NCBI RefSeq assembly: GCF_947179165.1
Contig: NC_077245.1
Location: forward strand, 21,737,740 to 21,801,739
Origin: Solanum dulcamara
Taxonomy: Eukaryota > Streptophyta > Magnoliopsida > Solanales > Solanaceae
Direction of reading: 5' to 3'
DNA: 64,000 nt
Within the stretch, counting starts at the first letter, position 1. Each line of letters begins with the position of its first letter. Of this stretch, positions 21,308 through 34,240 are shown one piece after another. The translations under genes were made by a program, and so were the position numbers. The notes beneath the pieces were generated by a model. It worked only from the letters and a program-made list of their open reading frames with translations, ran no database searches and had not been told where the DNA came from.

Positions 21308-24300
21308 TGTTATATCCCATACTTTTGTACATTGGAACATTTTTAAGCTTCTTTAAAGCTGCAATATGATCCATGTTATCCATGATGTTATCGAATGATC
21401 TTAAGGAGGGGAGGATGTAACACCTCATATTTTGCATAGACTAGTTCTATATGAGTAGTGATTTGAAAAGGGTTCGAGGCCAAATAATTTTTTATAGTAA
21501 TCGACATACTTGCTTAAGCTACTAGTTCGGATGTCTTACATAATTAAGCTACTTGATTACACGTCTAGCTTAAGTAGCAAGGATCACACAGGTTCTGAAG
21601 GTAAGACTAATTGCTAACCTACTAAAAAGAACAAGTAGGTGATGAGCCTACTTCAAGTAGTTGATGCACCTACTTAGAATATGTGGACTACATTTAAAAT
21701 GAAAAGGGCATGTAGGTGATGCAACTACTTATAAACTTATAGAAGGAATTAAAGAGGTGATGCACCTACTTCTTAAAGTAATGGACAAGATTATTTCAGG
21801 ATACGAGATAGAAATTTTTATTTTTGATGTTAATTAATACACGAATTGCTTATAAATTTTAATTGATATAGAAATATTAATGGAAATTTGGGATTAATTT
21901 ACCATGATTAGATTATTAAGTGGAGATTAGTGATTAATTATGATTAATTAAGTTACGTAGACCATTAAGTGCACCCCACAATATATGGCTGAATATGATT
22001 GGCTCATGGATGATAGTGGGACACATGTCAGGGGGCTGGACATGTGTCAACCACATGGAAAACATATATAAGTTAAATGGATGATTCATGTTTCATAATT
22101 CAACTTCTACAATTTATGGAATTAGAGAGATGAGAGAGAGATTCTCGGCCATGGCTATGGCAGCAGCTCCAAGCTCATGGCCATGGCATCCTCCATCAAC
22201 CCTAAATGAACAAGGAAGAGGGTTATCTTGAGAGGAAGAGGGCAACAACGTAGGAACTCCATTGTTGAGCAGCAAAAAATTTACTTTAAAGCAAGGAAAC
22301 ATTGGCAGCAACCAAATCCAATTAGTATACTCAATATAAAGGAAATTGTTCATGGCTTTGAAGCAAATTTTGAAGGTCATGGTAACTTGAATTTATCATT
22401 TGGGGAAGCAAGAACACTTTGTGATTTTAATTCACTAAATTCGGCAAATTAAGGAGCCAAGTTGTTAAGGTAAGATGTAATCCTTCCCTATGTCATTGAG
22501 AGGCGGTTTGGACTTGATGTAACTTGATAAATATAAATTAAATCCATGGAATTATGTATATGGATGTTGAAGTGTTGTTAGATCATGTAAAAGGGCCATT
22601 TTATTTAAAATTCGTGAACTAATTTGAATTAATATTTTGGTTGTTGTTGTCATAGATTATATGATGAGAATGAAGGAATTAAATAGTTAAAGTTAAAATT
22701 ATAATTGTTTATGGGTTGTTGTAGAAGTTAATATGACATTAATGTAATTTTCGTGCATATAAGAGGGTGATGTTGTTAACATGTGGTTGCTGGTATAGTT
22801 CATGAAATTGGATGAAAAAAATGTGTTAAGGAATGTATAATAAACGTAAATGGTTTGTTGGTATGTCCGTAGACGTTCGTGAGGTTATCGGGCATCCTTA
22901 CATTGCTAGTTAGGAGCTATTTTGAGTATGTTGTTGTTCTTGTTGAGTTGAAAGATTAAGTATAGTTAAGATTATATATTATGGTGTTATGTTGGTTGGG
23001 CTGTTAGAAGATCGTTTGATGAAAAAGTTAAGGCTATGGATTATTACAGATAACTTGAATATGTAGTAGTCATGTGTGGATTTTAATGGAGTGTTGTGAA
23101 TATGGCCTATTTAGAATGTTGTACGGGTTGTTCAGGTGTTTTTGAGTCTTATATTGAATAGGCTCGATATGATATAGTACATGAACGTGTGGGTATTGAT
23201 GTTAGCTTAGTTTTTATGAAGTTGATTTGAATATAAGGAAAATGTCGCCTAATTTTCTAGAAAGGAGTTACTAACGTTAGAATATATTTTGGACATTCAC
23301 GTAACTTAATCATAGTTCTTGACGTCTTAATATAGGTTGAGATGCTTCGGGCAGCGTATACGTGTTGTGTTGTGAATAAGCGCTAAAGGTATGTAAAGCT
23401 ATCCCTTCTTTCTTTTGGCATGTCTTAGCTATAAGTGATAAATGATATGAGCTTTGGGGTAATTTCGTTCATAAGTTCCGAGTATGATTCATGACTCTTA
23501 TTCATTTCTTGACGTTAAAACTCTTAAGGTAGTTGAGCTACAGGCCTTGAGTCTTCTATATGTTGGACAGTAGGTTGTATGTGAAAGTCCCTATTCGTAA
23601 AGACTCGATAATGATTAATGTCCTTAACTTTCATAAGCAGTCTCGCATTATCTTGATACTTGTCTATGATCCCCGAGGCTTTATATAATATAGTTCATAA
23701 TGACATTCAAAGATTATTGAACCTACTAACCTATTGAGTCTCAAATGATGACCTAAATATCTATGGTTACTCACTACTCTGCTCGTGCATACTGTTATTA
23801 CATCTTTCACTTAGTCCCGAGCTGTGTATGTTATCGTGTACAGATTTATTACATTTTTCATCGAGTCCCATGATGGGCCTGGTATGTTATCACACATATT
23901 TTACTACATCATCCATCGAGTCCATCACTAAAGAGACGGGTACGCTATATAATGATACAATGATATGGTTATGGCACCAAGTCCCACGATGGGCCGGGTA
24001 TGGTATACATGTACATGACTTTATTCATCGAGTATCTTATTAAAGGGTGGGCTAGGTACGGTATAGTATATGTATATGATGATATAATAATATGATGACA
24101 TGATTATGACACCGAGTCCCATAATGGGCCGGATACGATATATGATAATGATATGCATAATTTGTTTCGTAAGGCACAAGTACAGTGAGTTCTGATTATC
24201 ATACTTGTCTGCTAGACTCTCTACTTCAGATATGATCTTTCTTGTTGTATTTCATGCCTTACATACACAGTACATATCTTGTACTGACTCCACTTTTCTT

Positions 24301-24863
24301 CGAGGGGCTGCGTTCATGCCCACAAGTACAGATACTTGATTTGGTGACCCTCCAGCTTAAGACTTCTACTCAGCTGTCTTCAAGTGCTTCGTTGTTTTGG
24401 ATTTTAGACTTTTGGCACAGATTTACTGATATATATATATATATGTTCATTCAAGGGTACGATGGGGCATTGTCCCATCATATGTTACTTTTGATACTCT
24501 TCGAGGTTACTAGACATATGTGTGGATTGTATATAGATGTTGTTCAGTTTTGTTAGCATGACTTGTGATTTGGGATGTTGTATGTTGTGGCGGCCCTGTC
24601 GGCTTACATATGTGTATAGTTGGGACGTTCCCATATGTTATGATAGCCTTGTCGGCTTATGTATGATATTATTCGATGATAGTGTGACTCCACGGGCGAC
24701 AGATTGCCTTGGTATATATATATATATGCATGACAGTTCTGAGATGACATATTGTTCCTAAGAATTTCCATATTATGTTCAGTTTGAATGGATTATAGCC
24801 AACAGGTGTGTGAGAGTTTCCAGCATGGGCATTAGTCATGGTCTACGGAGTTGGATCATGATA
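21308..24863 (+). mobile_element. T1 gypsy chromovirus, 3' LTR
   Basis: Direct repeat of 15312-18922, starting TGTTATATCC after the polypurine tract and ending GGATCATGATA, where a terminal CA has become TA. It differs from the 5' LTR by scattered substitutions and a few small indels, for example one palindrome unit fewer and a missing segment after about 21460. The second TAAAG target copy follows at 24864-24868. Confidence 0.93.
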
Positions 24864-25240
24864 TAAAGACACACCCAGGAAGTATTTTAGTTGTTTGTGT
24901 GGACTTCCATGAGTCGTTGCCCCATTAACCCTCTTTGGTTGAGCATATTATGAATGATACTTACGATAGTGAAATTAACCACTAGATGTAATGGAAAACT
25001 ATGTCGTTTGCAAAGCCCATATTTGCTTGGAATTATAGACCTCAATCTCTATGAGCATTGGGGACCGTTAGTACTTCTTGATTAGGAACTCCTTGGGGAA
25101 CCTGGATGTAAGGAAAAACTATGACGTTTGCCAAGCCCATATTTGCTTTGTATTATAGACCCTAATTTCTATGAGCATTGGGGGCCGTTAGTACTTCTTG
25201 ATTAGGAACTCCTTGGAGAAGGCCACTAACTGAAAATAAT
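24864..25240 (-). pseudogene. T4 gypsy gag remnant, upstream part, with 120-bp tandem duplication
   Basis: This is the other side of the T1 insertion site. It reads on the minus strand toward the gag fragment at 14380-15311. The coding signal is weak and full of stops. Two 120-bp direct copies at about 24985-25104 and 25105-25224 share AAACTATG(T/A)CGTTTGC and CTATGAGCATTGGGG(A/G)CCG. Confidence 0.5.
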
Positions 25241-25582
25241 CCTTACCTGTAGTTAGATTAAGTTCAATATCTACAATGACTACTTATAGGTTACCATGTA
25301 TAAAAGTTTAAAGATGTAACAATGTAAAAGAAGTTAGTGAAAAAAACTTACAAATACACTTTTAACATTGAAATTTTTTCAACAATGATGTTTAAATTTG
25401 ATATGCCCAAATTACACTTTAATAGTAGTACAAAGGTTCGTGGTTAAATATAGAACTCAACCAGATTAGGATCAAATCCCACGAGGAACTTTGGGTGTCT
25501 TGTGAAATATGTATTCATTTGTGTATAATAAAATAACTTAACCTTTACCCAAATGAAAAAATATTTTTAGTTTTATAGTGCG

Positions 25583-25731
25583 CATTGAAAGTATCAAGTA
25601 TCCGAGGGTCTCGCGGAAACAATCATCTTACTTTGGTAAGAGTAAGGTCTGCATACACTTTACCCTCCCAGACCCCACGTTATGGGATTTCACTGGGTTG
25701 TTGTTGTTGTTTCATTGAAAGTATCAAGTAT
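25583..25731 (+). mobile_element. Short RTE tail, about 110 bp, with 19-bp TSD
   Basis: The body 25602-25712 runs from CCGAGGGTCTCGCGGAAAC through TAAGGTCTGCATACACTTT to (GTT)n. It is flanked by a perfect 19-bp direct repeat CATTGAAAGTATCAAGTAT (25583-25601 and 25713-25731). It contains no coding sequence. Confidence 0.93.
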
Positions 25732-25917
25732 AAATTACACTAGCAAGCACATAAAAAATGCTCTCCATACATTTATTACCGTTAGATCCAATAACGGCTA
25801 ACTTCAAATGAGTGTAGCATTTGTACCAACAGATGGGGATTTCGATGGGCCTCCCATTGACACACCTAATGCCTAAATGAAGCAAATACAGAGAACAACA
25901 GTAAGAATACGAAGGAA

Positions 25918-27958
25918 TGTCACAACCCGATGCTATCCTTTAGTCGCGACACGGTACTTAGAGCCACAAGTGACACCGATCTAACCCATGGTCTGAAATG
26001 ACACTAAGATTAATATAACCAACATTTGAAGAAAACTGAACGCGTAAACTAAACTAAAATAGTCTATTAAGAATTCAATATCAATTAGACAAATATCTGA
26101 ATTTTACATAAGCTGAAAATGAGTTGATAGGAGAAACCCCTAGCTAACTCTAATTGTATGAAAATTAAAAGCATAATATTGAAATAAAGATAGAAGTCAT
26201 CCTCAAATGATGAGAGTCACCAAAAGTATACTAAGTTGGTCGGAAGTCATACTAACCGTGGCCTCAGTGCTGAATATTCAAACCTATATTATTAAATAAT
26301 ACAAGCAGAAAGGATGCCGTCAGTACTTTAAATGTATTGAGTATGTAGGATATGAATGATAAACATAACAACGGAATATGTTGAACTGTAATGACATAAT
26401 TGATGAATTGACCAATTAGATAACATGAAAGTTGATAAATGTTATACTGAATTAACTGAATGCTTGGTCATGCAATAATTGAAAGACTAACTGTGGGAGT
26501 TGCTAAAGATAACAAATAACCATGAGAGCTACTACATAGAATTTGATGTATAATCTCCATCAAATAGGCCAAATATACTTTGCCAGAGTATAAAGGTTGA
26601 TCTGAGCTAAGGTAGATTCACTAAGTTAATATCTGTAAAAGACTAAGGAGTCAGTCCTAAACTAACATGTGATCCTTATAATCTTACAATGGCACATAGT
26701 TCTAGTACTTAGAGATTACTACTAAAGGGCTTAGCAAATCCTGACCGCAAGACTTCATCCCTCGAATTCGCTCGGTGCTAAGTAAGACTCCTAATGGAAA
26801 TATGCTAATAAATTGAATATAGTAATAATCTGATAATACTGGATATGTTGATAACTGATAATGATTGAATAGCTCGTGAATCATGATAAAGCTGATAAAT
26901 ACTAATAGATACTATATCTGAAAGCATCATAAATTATGAGAGTTGATAATTTGAAACATGCATATGAAATAACATAGTCCTGAGACTTGAAAACATCAAT
27001 ATTCTGAGGGTTCTTGAAAATACTATTTAGAAATATTGAATTATAGTTTGAAAACACACAATTAAACCATTCATGAAGAAGAATGAGAAATAAGATGGAA
27101 ATCATGTTTTTCATAAAATCCTAACTACTATAGAAATCATGGACTGAAAATCTGAGGTTTTTTAAGGACTCAATGGATGAAAGGATACTCATTGATAAAA
27201 TCTCACATGCATAGAGTGGAAGACCTAGCTTGAATTCTTGGACTGAAGCTTCAAAATGAGGAACCCTAGTTCTTTCTTAAGAGGATCCTTGAGAGAGAGA
27301 AAAATCTAATTTTAGGGGTAATGCGTGTGAAGGGAGGGTTTAGGTCACTAAATTATCCTTAATCCCACTTAAAATAGGCTAAAATGACATAGCATAAGGA
27401 TTAGAATAGTGAAAAAATAAAATGACCTTGAAAGAAAAACTATTGAAGCCATCTACGAGGGTCATCTATGGTTCGTAGATTGATCAACGAGCTATCAATT
27501 CCTATTGTAGAAATTAGGCTTAAAATCTTATGAGTCTCTAAAGTTTGGTTCACGAAAACCATTTATGATCTGTAGTTTCTTCTATGAGTCGTGAATATGG
27601 TCCGTAAAAATCAAGCTGAAATATGAGTTTTTGAAGTTCAAACCACGAGACGCATCTTAGTCCATTTTATAACTCGTGAACACTATTTGTAGAAGCACGA
27701 TAAATTTTGAATTTCAGTACTATGTTCTACGAGATCATCTACGATTCGTAAAAGGATTTACGAGCCGTAGACTCAACTTGTAAAAGTAATACTGAAATTT
27801 GATGTCTCTAAAGTTTCATCTATGGATCTCATTTACAGTCTGTGGTTCCTTTTACGGCTCTTAGATGGCATCCATAAAACCCAATTTTCTACCGACTTAA
27901 AAAAACTTCTAAGCTTCTCCTGACCTGATATGGACTTCGAAACTTTTGAGGTGTTATA
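25918..27958 (-). mobile_element. Solo gypsy LTR (2.04 kb)
   Basis: The minus-strand LTR is bounded by TGTCACAACCCGATGC on the left and AGGTGTTATA on the right, where the LTR 5' TG reads as TA. A perfect 5-bp target duplication AGGAA lies at 25913-25917 and 27959-27963. There is no internal sequence and no second LTR, so it arose by recombination between the two LTRs of an element. The right (5') half is enriched in repeated TACGA/CGTAGA-type motifs (27440-27860). Confidence 0.9.
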
Positions 27959-28261
27959 AGGAACCACCAAAAAATAACTACAAGAATGCCCTAATATCTT
28001 CGACAACCACATGCCCTAATGTGGATAGATTTGGGAATCCACAAGTTAAAGCTAGATACTCAACACATAATGGCTTATCGACTGTGATATTCAAGTCCTA
28101 CGACTAATATGGATCATGGCAAAGCATTGCAAAATAGCTATTATTGTTAAATTTCTCACATCACAACCTCAAATAGAAAATATTTGATCGATATTCGATG
28201 AAAAATATCTCTCAAAGGTACTATTAAAATTAGGCCAAGCATGGCAAAGATGATTTGGGTG
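27959..28261. other. Short unassigned stretch between LTR remnants
   Basis: It continues the sequence at 25732-25917 once the solo LTR is removed. I recognise no gene or repeat family in it. Confidence 0.4.
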
Positions 28262-28674
28262 TTGTTGTGCTCGTATTCTTATTGGAAAAGCTCAAATTTC
28301 GGAATAGTTGGTGATTGTACTAAGGCAAGTGAACTTCTAAACCTTTGTAAATGCCTGTAGAAACTTGTATTCCTTGTTATTTGTATTGTGGATTAATGGA
28401 AATTGGATTGTGTACTTATTCATTTTGATTGATCTCAATAACGAAGAAAAAGGGTAATAAAATCGCAATTTGATGATTTGTATCGATGTGATGATGACTT
28501 TGATATATTGCGAACACATGAAGTGATTATCTGGATATGAATTGTGTATTGTTGTAGATTTCACCACATTATCGTGATTTATGTGCACATGGATTAATTG
28601 CATTGGTTCTGATATACTATGTTGAGACTGGAAATGTTGAGAAATAGGAGACAGGCCACACCCTCCATGACAGG

Positions 28675-28717
<43 letters not shown>

Positions 28718-29475
28718 GGGATGGGCCACACGCTCTGTGGCAAGTTACATGGAAATAAATGCCCCCACACGAATTTCGAACTGAGATTCAGCGGATATGT
28801 ACTAATAGGACAAACATACATCATCTCATTGCATTGCATCATACATTTTCAATAGTTGTGGATTCGTGTTTACTCCTTGTTGCATCGTATTTGATGTACT
28901 TGACTCGATATGATTCATTTGATGAAGTTGTTGATGAGTATTTGTAGACTATGTGTTATTGATATATAAATTGTAGAGTTGGGTTGATTTCTATGCAGGT
29001 TGTAGTTGAGGAAGTTTGATTGGGATGACATGAGTATTTATATTCTATTTCTCCTTGCCTAATTTTAGTTGTCCGCTTGCTGAGTACCGTGTTGTTTGGT
29101 ACTCACTCCTTTCTTTTACACTTGCGTAGGCTGTGAGCCTGGACCTGCATGACTTCTATCATTTCTACCTTATCTGAGACTTCTCGTTCGAGTTGTTGAG
29201 GTAGTTTTTGCATCCATCCAACGGACACCTCTTACTCTTTTCATTATATTTTAGTCCTATTCTAGAGATAAAGATATTGTCACTATATTCCTTTTCTGAT
29301 TCTGTATTTCATTAGTGGCTTGTACACTTGATAACCAATCTTGGGAGATTTTTGAGTTATTTATCTTTTTTTCTTAAATTATGTATCGTATTGTCTTATT
29401 TATTTCGCATTTACTTTCCGTTGGGTTTTAGGCTGACTCATCTTGATGGGTTGACAAGACAAACGTGGTGTCATT
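28262..29475 (+). mobile_element. 5'-truncated gypsy LTR related to T2/T3
   Basis: From AGCTCAAATTTCGGAATAG onward it follows the 3' half of the T2/T3 LTRs in order: CAAGTGAAC block, GCATTGGTTCTGATAT, TGCAGGTTGTAGTTGAGG, TGGTACTCACTC, GTTGGGTTTTAGGCTGACT. It ends with a decayed GTGTCATTA. The 5' half is absent and there is no target duplication. A (TA)n tract lies at 28678-28714. Confidence 0.8.
28678..28714. repeat. (TA)n microsatellite
   Basis: About 18 TA units inside the LTR fragment, flanked on both sides by variants of GGCCACAC(C/G)CTC. Confidence 0.95.
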
Positions 29476-31850
29476 AAAGAAATGCTTATCATTAAAAATA
29501 TCCTTGTAGCACAAAAAATTGCCTAGGATATCACTAATTACAATAAAGAAGGCAATATGATCATCAGGTTAGATATGGCCAAGGCTTATGTTAGAATGTC
29601 TTGGTCCTTTATTCAATCTGTCTTTAACCAAATTTGGTTTTTCTCATATTTGGATTGATTGGGTTATGAAACTAATAAATAATGTATGGTATTTCATTAT
29701 TATAAATGGTACTACGCATGACTTTTTCTTCTCTTCTTAAGGTTTGAAATAAGGTGACCATTGTCCCCATCTCTCTTTATCCTAGGGACAGAGGTGTTAT
29801 CTAGAATGCGTAACAGACTTAATCAGAATCCTGACTTTACTCCTTTCTACAAGAACAATAATGGTCCTATTATTAACCACCTTGCTTGTGCTGATGATAT
29901 CATGATCTTTACTGGGGTAACAATAAGTCTATTAAACTTGTTATGAGATGCTTCAGTGATTATGAAAAGATTTTTGGACAAAAAGTTAATTGTAATAAAA
30001 GTTTTTTCATAATTCACCCTAAAGCTTCTTCTTACAAAATCAATAGGATGAAGAAAGTCACTAACTTCATGGATAAAAGCTTCTCTTTCAACTATCTTGT
30101 TTGCCCCATTTTCTTTAAGAAAGAGAATTGCTTACTTTGATGCTATGATAAAAAAATATGGTGAATAGACTTAAAGGTTGGCAGAGTAATATGTTGTCTC
30201 CTCGAGGCTGGATTAGTCTCATCAAGCATGTATTACAATTCTTACATGTTTACATAATTTCGAGTCTCAGACCCCTTAAGGGGAAATTTGATTTGATTGA
30301 AAAATATTTCTCATTTTTTTTCTAGGGTTCTTCTAGAGATAAAGTTAAGTATTATTTACGTGTCTGAAGCAAATGTGTCTCCCTCATAAGAAGGGTGGAA
30401 TAGGGACTAGAAGCATGAGTGAGATATGCAACACTCTGCTATTAAGAGATGGTAAAGATATAGAACTATCTTCTCCCTATGGGTAGATTTCTTCAATACC
30501 AAATATTGTGTTAAGAGTAAATGCCATTGCATGGATAACTTCAAAGAATTCTTCTCAATGCTGGAAACAAATGATGCACACCAAGCATCTAGCTGAGCCA
30601 CACATCCTTTGGAGTATTCAAGTAGAAAACATTAGCTTCTGGTGGGACAATTGGTCTGACAAGGGAGCTATGGCAAATCTCACTCAAGAGATACACTCAT
30701 ACTCTGAGCACACCATTGAGAATCACCTTGATCAAGAGGGGTGGAATATTGACAAGCATAACAATGTTCTGGACCCTCATTTGGTACAACTTGTATTAAT
30801 TGTGCCTATCAGTGACATGAGTAAAAAAGACTATCCAATATGAAAGCCAAGTGAAGATGGACTCTACACAAATAAATCAGCATGGAATACAATCAGGTAC
30901 ACTAGAGACAGAACAACAGGTACAAGGAAGTTACGGAACAAATACTTATCTTTTGAAACATCCTTTATTTCTCGGAAACTTTTACTTGGTAAACTACCCA
31001 TTGAAAATTGTAAATGCTCTAATAGTTAAGTATAAATGTTATACTAACCCTCAACATGAGACTACAACAACAACCACCACCCATTGAAGTCCCACAACGT
31101 GGGGTCTGGGGAGGGTAAAGTGTACGCAGACCTAACTCCTATCAAGGTAGGACGGTTGTTTCCGAAAGACCTTCGGCTCAACATGAGACTATGTCACATA
31201 TTTCCTTGGAAGGCAATGCTGCACAGAAGGCCCGGACTCATTTCTCTAACAACATGGGAGTAATTTTTAGGACAGATGTAGTGGAATACAAATGCACGAA
31301 ACAAAGTGTATGACATAGTCCTCAACATTCTCCCAGTGATGATTCTATGGAAAGGCTTTAGTGCCTACAAATATGGTGATCAGAAGCAAATGTGGCCCTC
31401 AAGAATGATATACCTAACTGAATGATCATAAGGATGGTGTCGAGTAAGCTACTTCCTAAAGTGGACACGACAATTCCTTGGAGCAATTTATGTGATCTAA
31501 TAGAAAAAGTCAGATCCACTGAGAGGCAAGCTATTTACACGAATTACACAAGGCAGGAATTGGTGAGATTATCAGAGATGAGAATGGCGAGGTTATCATG
31601 ATTCATGGCATTTGTAGTTATAGTGAACAGTAATAGCAGTAACATGACAGAGCTAATAACCGCAAATTATGGAGTGAAGTTATTTCTTAAAATGGGCCTC
31701 ACTGAAGTGGACCTAGAATTGGATTCTGAGATCATCACCAAACTGATTCAAAACAAGGTCAAAACAACAATTTCAAACTTAAAAGAAAAAGTGGACAAGA
31801 TCCTTCCCATAAATATCGTACGGCAACCGAATCCAAAGCGTTGATAGTCC
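29476..31850 (+). pseudogene. L1-type LINE: reverse transcriptase, zf-RVT and RNase H remnants
   Basis: This is the 3' half of a plant L1-like ORF2, which copies LINE RNA into DNA. In order: RT motif A region LDMAKAYVRMSW (about 29570); SPSLFILGTEVLSRM (29764); the catalytic box as CADDIMIF (about 29890), where the family has F/YADD; NCNKSFF (29988); GWQSNMLSPRGWISLIKHVL (about 30180); SFWWDNWSDKGAM (30630); a zf-RVT-like YKCYTNPQHET (31030); and an RNase H tail with GLTEVDLELDSEII (31700). Many stops and frameshifts are present, and the endonuclease end is missing. A short RTE tail is inserted at 31065-31176. Confidence 0.85.
31050..31191 (-). mobile_element. Short RTE tail, about 112 bp, inside the LINE, with 15-bp TSD
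   Basis: The body 31065-31176 is inverted: CAACAACAACC on the left and GGTTGTTTCCGAAAGACC near the right. It is flanked by a perfect 15-bp duplication CTCAACATGAGACTA (31050-31064, 31177-31191). It interrupts the zf-RVT region of the host LINE, whose frame resumes beyond it. Confidence 0.93.
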
Positions 31851-32708
31851 GACTAATTGACATTGCTTTTGACGGCTTTAGATGGTCATTGGATATTAGT
31901 TCATCCATTTATAATGACCTTTTAATCACTCCAAAACAACTCACCTATCTCTTTAATTACGTATATGGACTTTATTTCAAAAGATGATAGTAAATAATTA
32001 TGGGTTGATAAAATTGTTGAAATGCCTAAAGTATTGCTATTTTTTTTATTATAAAGAATTACTATAAATTTAAATGTATCAAGGAGCCAAGGAGAAGAAT
32101 GAACAATAGATATAGAGAGGAAGCTAATGATTTTGTTTTTGAGAATTAAAAAAATATTAAGGATAAAATCGTAAATATCTAAACTGAAAGTGTTTATAAG
32201 CTGAAAAACATTAAGTTGATCAACTTATGACTTTCGGCTTAAAAACTTTAAATATTTGTCAAATGTCTAGATAAATCAAACAGTAATCAGCTTATAACCT
32301 TAGCCTCTTAAAGCGTGACACTAATCCAAATATTTAGTGAAATCGAAACACTACTCGTCCATTGGCGAAGCTTACATATACAATATTATATTTTGTCTTT
32401 ACTCTTTGAAAGCAATGATGCAATTGTATTAAATCTAGAGAATTATATAAGCTTAAGTCTCTTTTTACTTCTACTAACTAAATTTATTCTTGTCCAATTT
32501 TGCTTGAAATAAGAATATCAGTATTATAACTTGAGGCAGACGTCACCAATGGAAATCAAGGAATTATACACCACAAGGCATTCTAAATTTTTTTTGATAG
32601 AGATTACACGTGTTGAGTTTAAAAAATAAATAGAGAATACTTTTAAACTCTTTGGTCTACGCGTTCTTTAAATTATATACTTTGTTCTTAAGAGAATCCT
32701 GTTATACT
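31851..32708. other. LINE 3' flank and AT-rich intergenic DNA
   Basis: No gene is supported. At 32180-32300 there are short inverted motifs (AAGTTGATCAACTT palindrome at 32212-32225) reminiscent of a MITE terminus, but no matching partner end was found. Confidence 0.4.
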
Positions 32709-32880
32709 TAAGCACGTATTTGCGTTTTGGAAATCAAGAGCTTGATTTTAATATAATTTAAATGGGATGATTAGTTTGAAAAGGACAATAATGTCTGCTG
32801 ATTATTACTCCATTTTTTACTTAGGATTCACACAATATATATAGGTGGTTGGTCAAAGTTTTAATTGTCAAGAGGTGACC
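32709..32880 (+). repeat. Dispersed repeat, copy 2 (partner at 10693-10872)
   Basis: Same order of conserved blocks as the copy 22 kb to the left: GCACGTA near the start, TTTTGGAAATCAAGAGCTTG, GGTTGGTCAAAG, TTTTAATTGTCAAGAG. Homology fades on both sides. Confidence 0.7.
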
Positions 32881-32970
32881 ACCAATCTTGTTAGCAATTC
32901 TATTTATTTTTCTATACAAGTTTGAAAATCTTGAAATATGAACAACTTCATGATTGGGACCAAAAATATA

Positions 32971-33229
32971 CTCCCCAGTTCAATATTATTTTTCCCACAT
33001 CTAAATCATAAATTAGATGAATAGTTTTACTAATTTATCCTTTATTCACTCTTTTAAAAAAAGAAACTGTTTGAAACTTATAAACTTTTGTGGTCTTTTC
33101 AAAAATTATTAATTGTAGGGGTAAAATAAAAAAAATAACTAATTTTGTCTTAATTTAGTAAATTGGCAAAAAAAGAAGGTGAAACATCAATTTATAATAA
33201 GATGGAAAGCTAATATGAGACGAAGGGAG
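32971..33229. mobile_element. Stowaway-type MITE
   Basis: A 259-bp element flanked by TA (32969-32970, 33230-33231). The left end CTCCCCAGTTCAATATTA and right end TAATATGAGACGAAGGGAG are inverted copies of the Stowaway terminus. Confidence 0.85.
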
Positions 33230-33310
33230 TAATTAACCTTATTTTGTAGAAAAGTAAGCTATAAAGGCAAAAAATAATGAGATAAGCCTCTAACTCCATA
33301 CATAAAATTG

Positions 33311-33430
33311 TAGTCCTTCCGTTTCATATTAGTTGTCAAAATTACTAAAAATAATTATCCCAATTTATTTGTTATTTTATAAAATTAAGATGAAATTATT
33401 GTCTCATTTTACCCTTATTATTGAATGCAT
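33311..33430. repeat. Truncated Stowaway MITE end
   Basis: AGTCCTTCCGTTTCATATTA followed by GTTGTC is a Stowaway terminus. No partner end follows within 300 bases. It lies 80 bp from the intact copy at 32971-33229. Confidence 0.6.
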
Positions 33431-33549
33431 TCGAAATAAGATTAGTTTAGACTTGTTCTTGAAAATACTTTTTATTTATGATTTTTTATTGGGCAAAAGT
33501 ACTTACACACGTGGCTACATTCAAAGAAGACATGTGGCATCAAAATGGA

Positions 33550-34240
33550 GTCTGAAGATGACATGACGTAGATTATGAATAGAGATATCAATATAGATTT
33601 CATTGGTCGAGTGTTCGAATCAGAGATTAGCAAATTAGCTTAGTTATTTCTCATTATCGGGTATATTGAAAGTTTGTTATCGAGAATAATTCAGGAACTT
33701 GTGATCCGAAGTCAATAAAGAAATCGTGCCACAGAGATAGAATAAAAGGACAAAAGTACGACGTCCTGCCAATTACAGAGGAATATTAGCTGGCCAACAG
33801 TATTCTCAAGTGGAGCTTTTCTATTGGCTAATGTATTACCTTTGGTACCTATAAATAGTAATTTGTATTTACTTGTAAGGGGTTGGATTCTGAACAATGC
33901 AAATTAAAAGCAATATGTTGATATTTTTATGTTCCAAGCTTTCTATATTTGACTAAATCTTAACTCTCTAGCATTTCATATTAAATTCGAGCAGTTATAC
34001 TTTACCATCTCAAAATCTAGCTAAAATATCAAACAACTAAGCTTTATTATTCCATTCGATTTATTTTTTCTTAATAAGTGTTCTTACAAAGTTCATTTAT
34101 AAACATATTTAACTGCTAATACACCAATCAACGAGTTAAATCGATATGTATGTCCTTAACCTCTTAACAATTTTAACTTTAGTATTTTTCCTATAAACAA
34201 ACTTCTTAAAAGGCATCCAAGAAAGATATGTGACAATTAA
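33550..34240. other. Unassigned stretch, possibly LTR-derived
   Basis: CTATAAATAG at 33849-33858 followed by a TTGTA-rich stretch looks like a TATA box and leader, as in LTR promoters or a gene promoter. No coding exon or LTR border could be tied to it. Confidence 0.3.

Noticed and set aside
28337..28855. Frames with long Ile-Tyr repeats on both strands
   Set aside because: They are translations of the (TA)n tract at 28678-28714 inside an LTR fragment.
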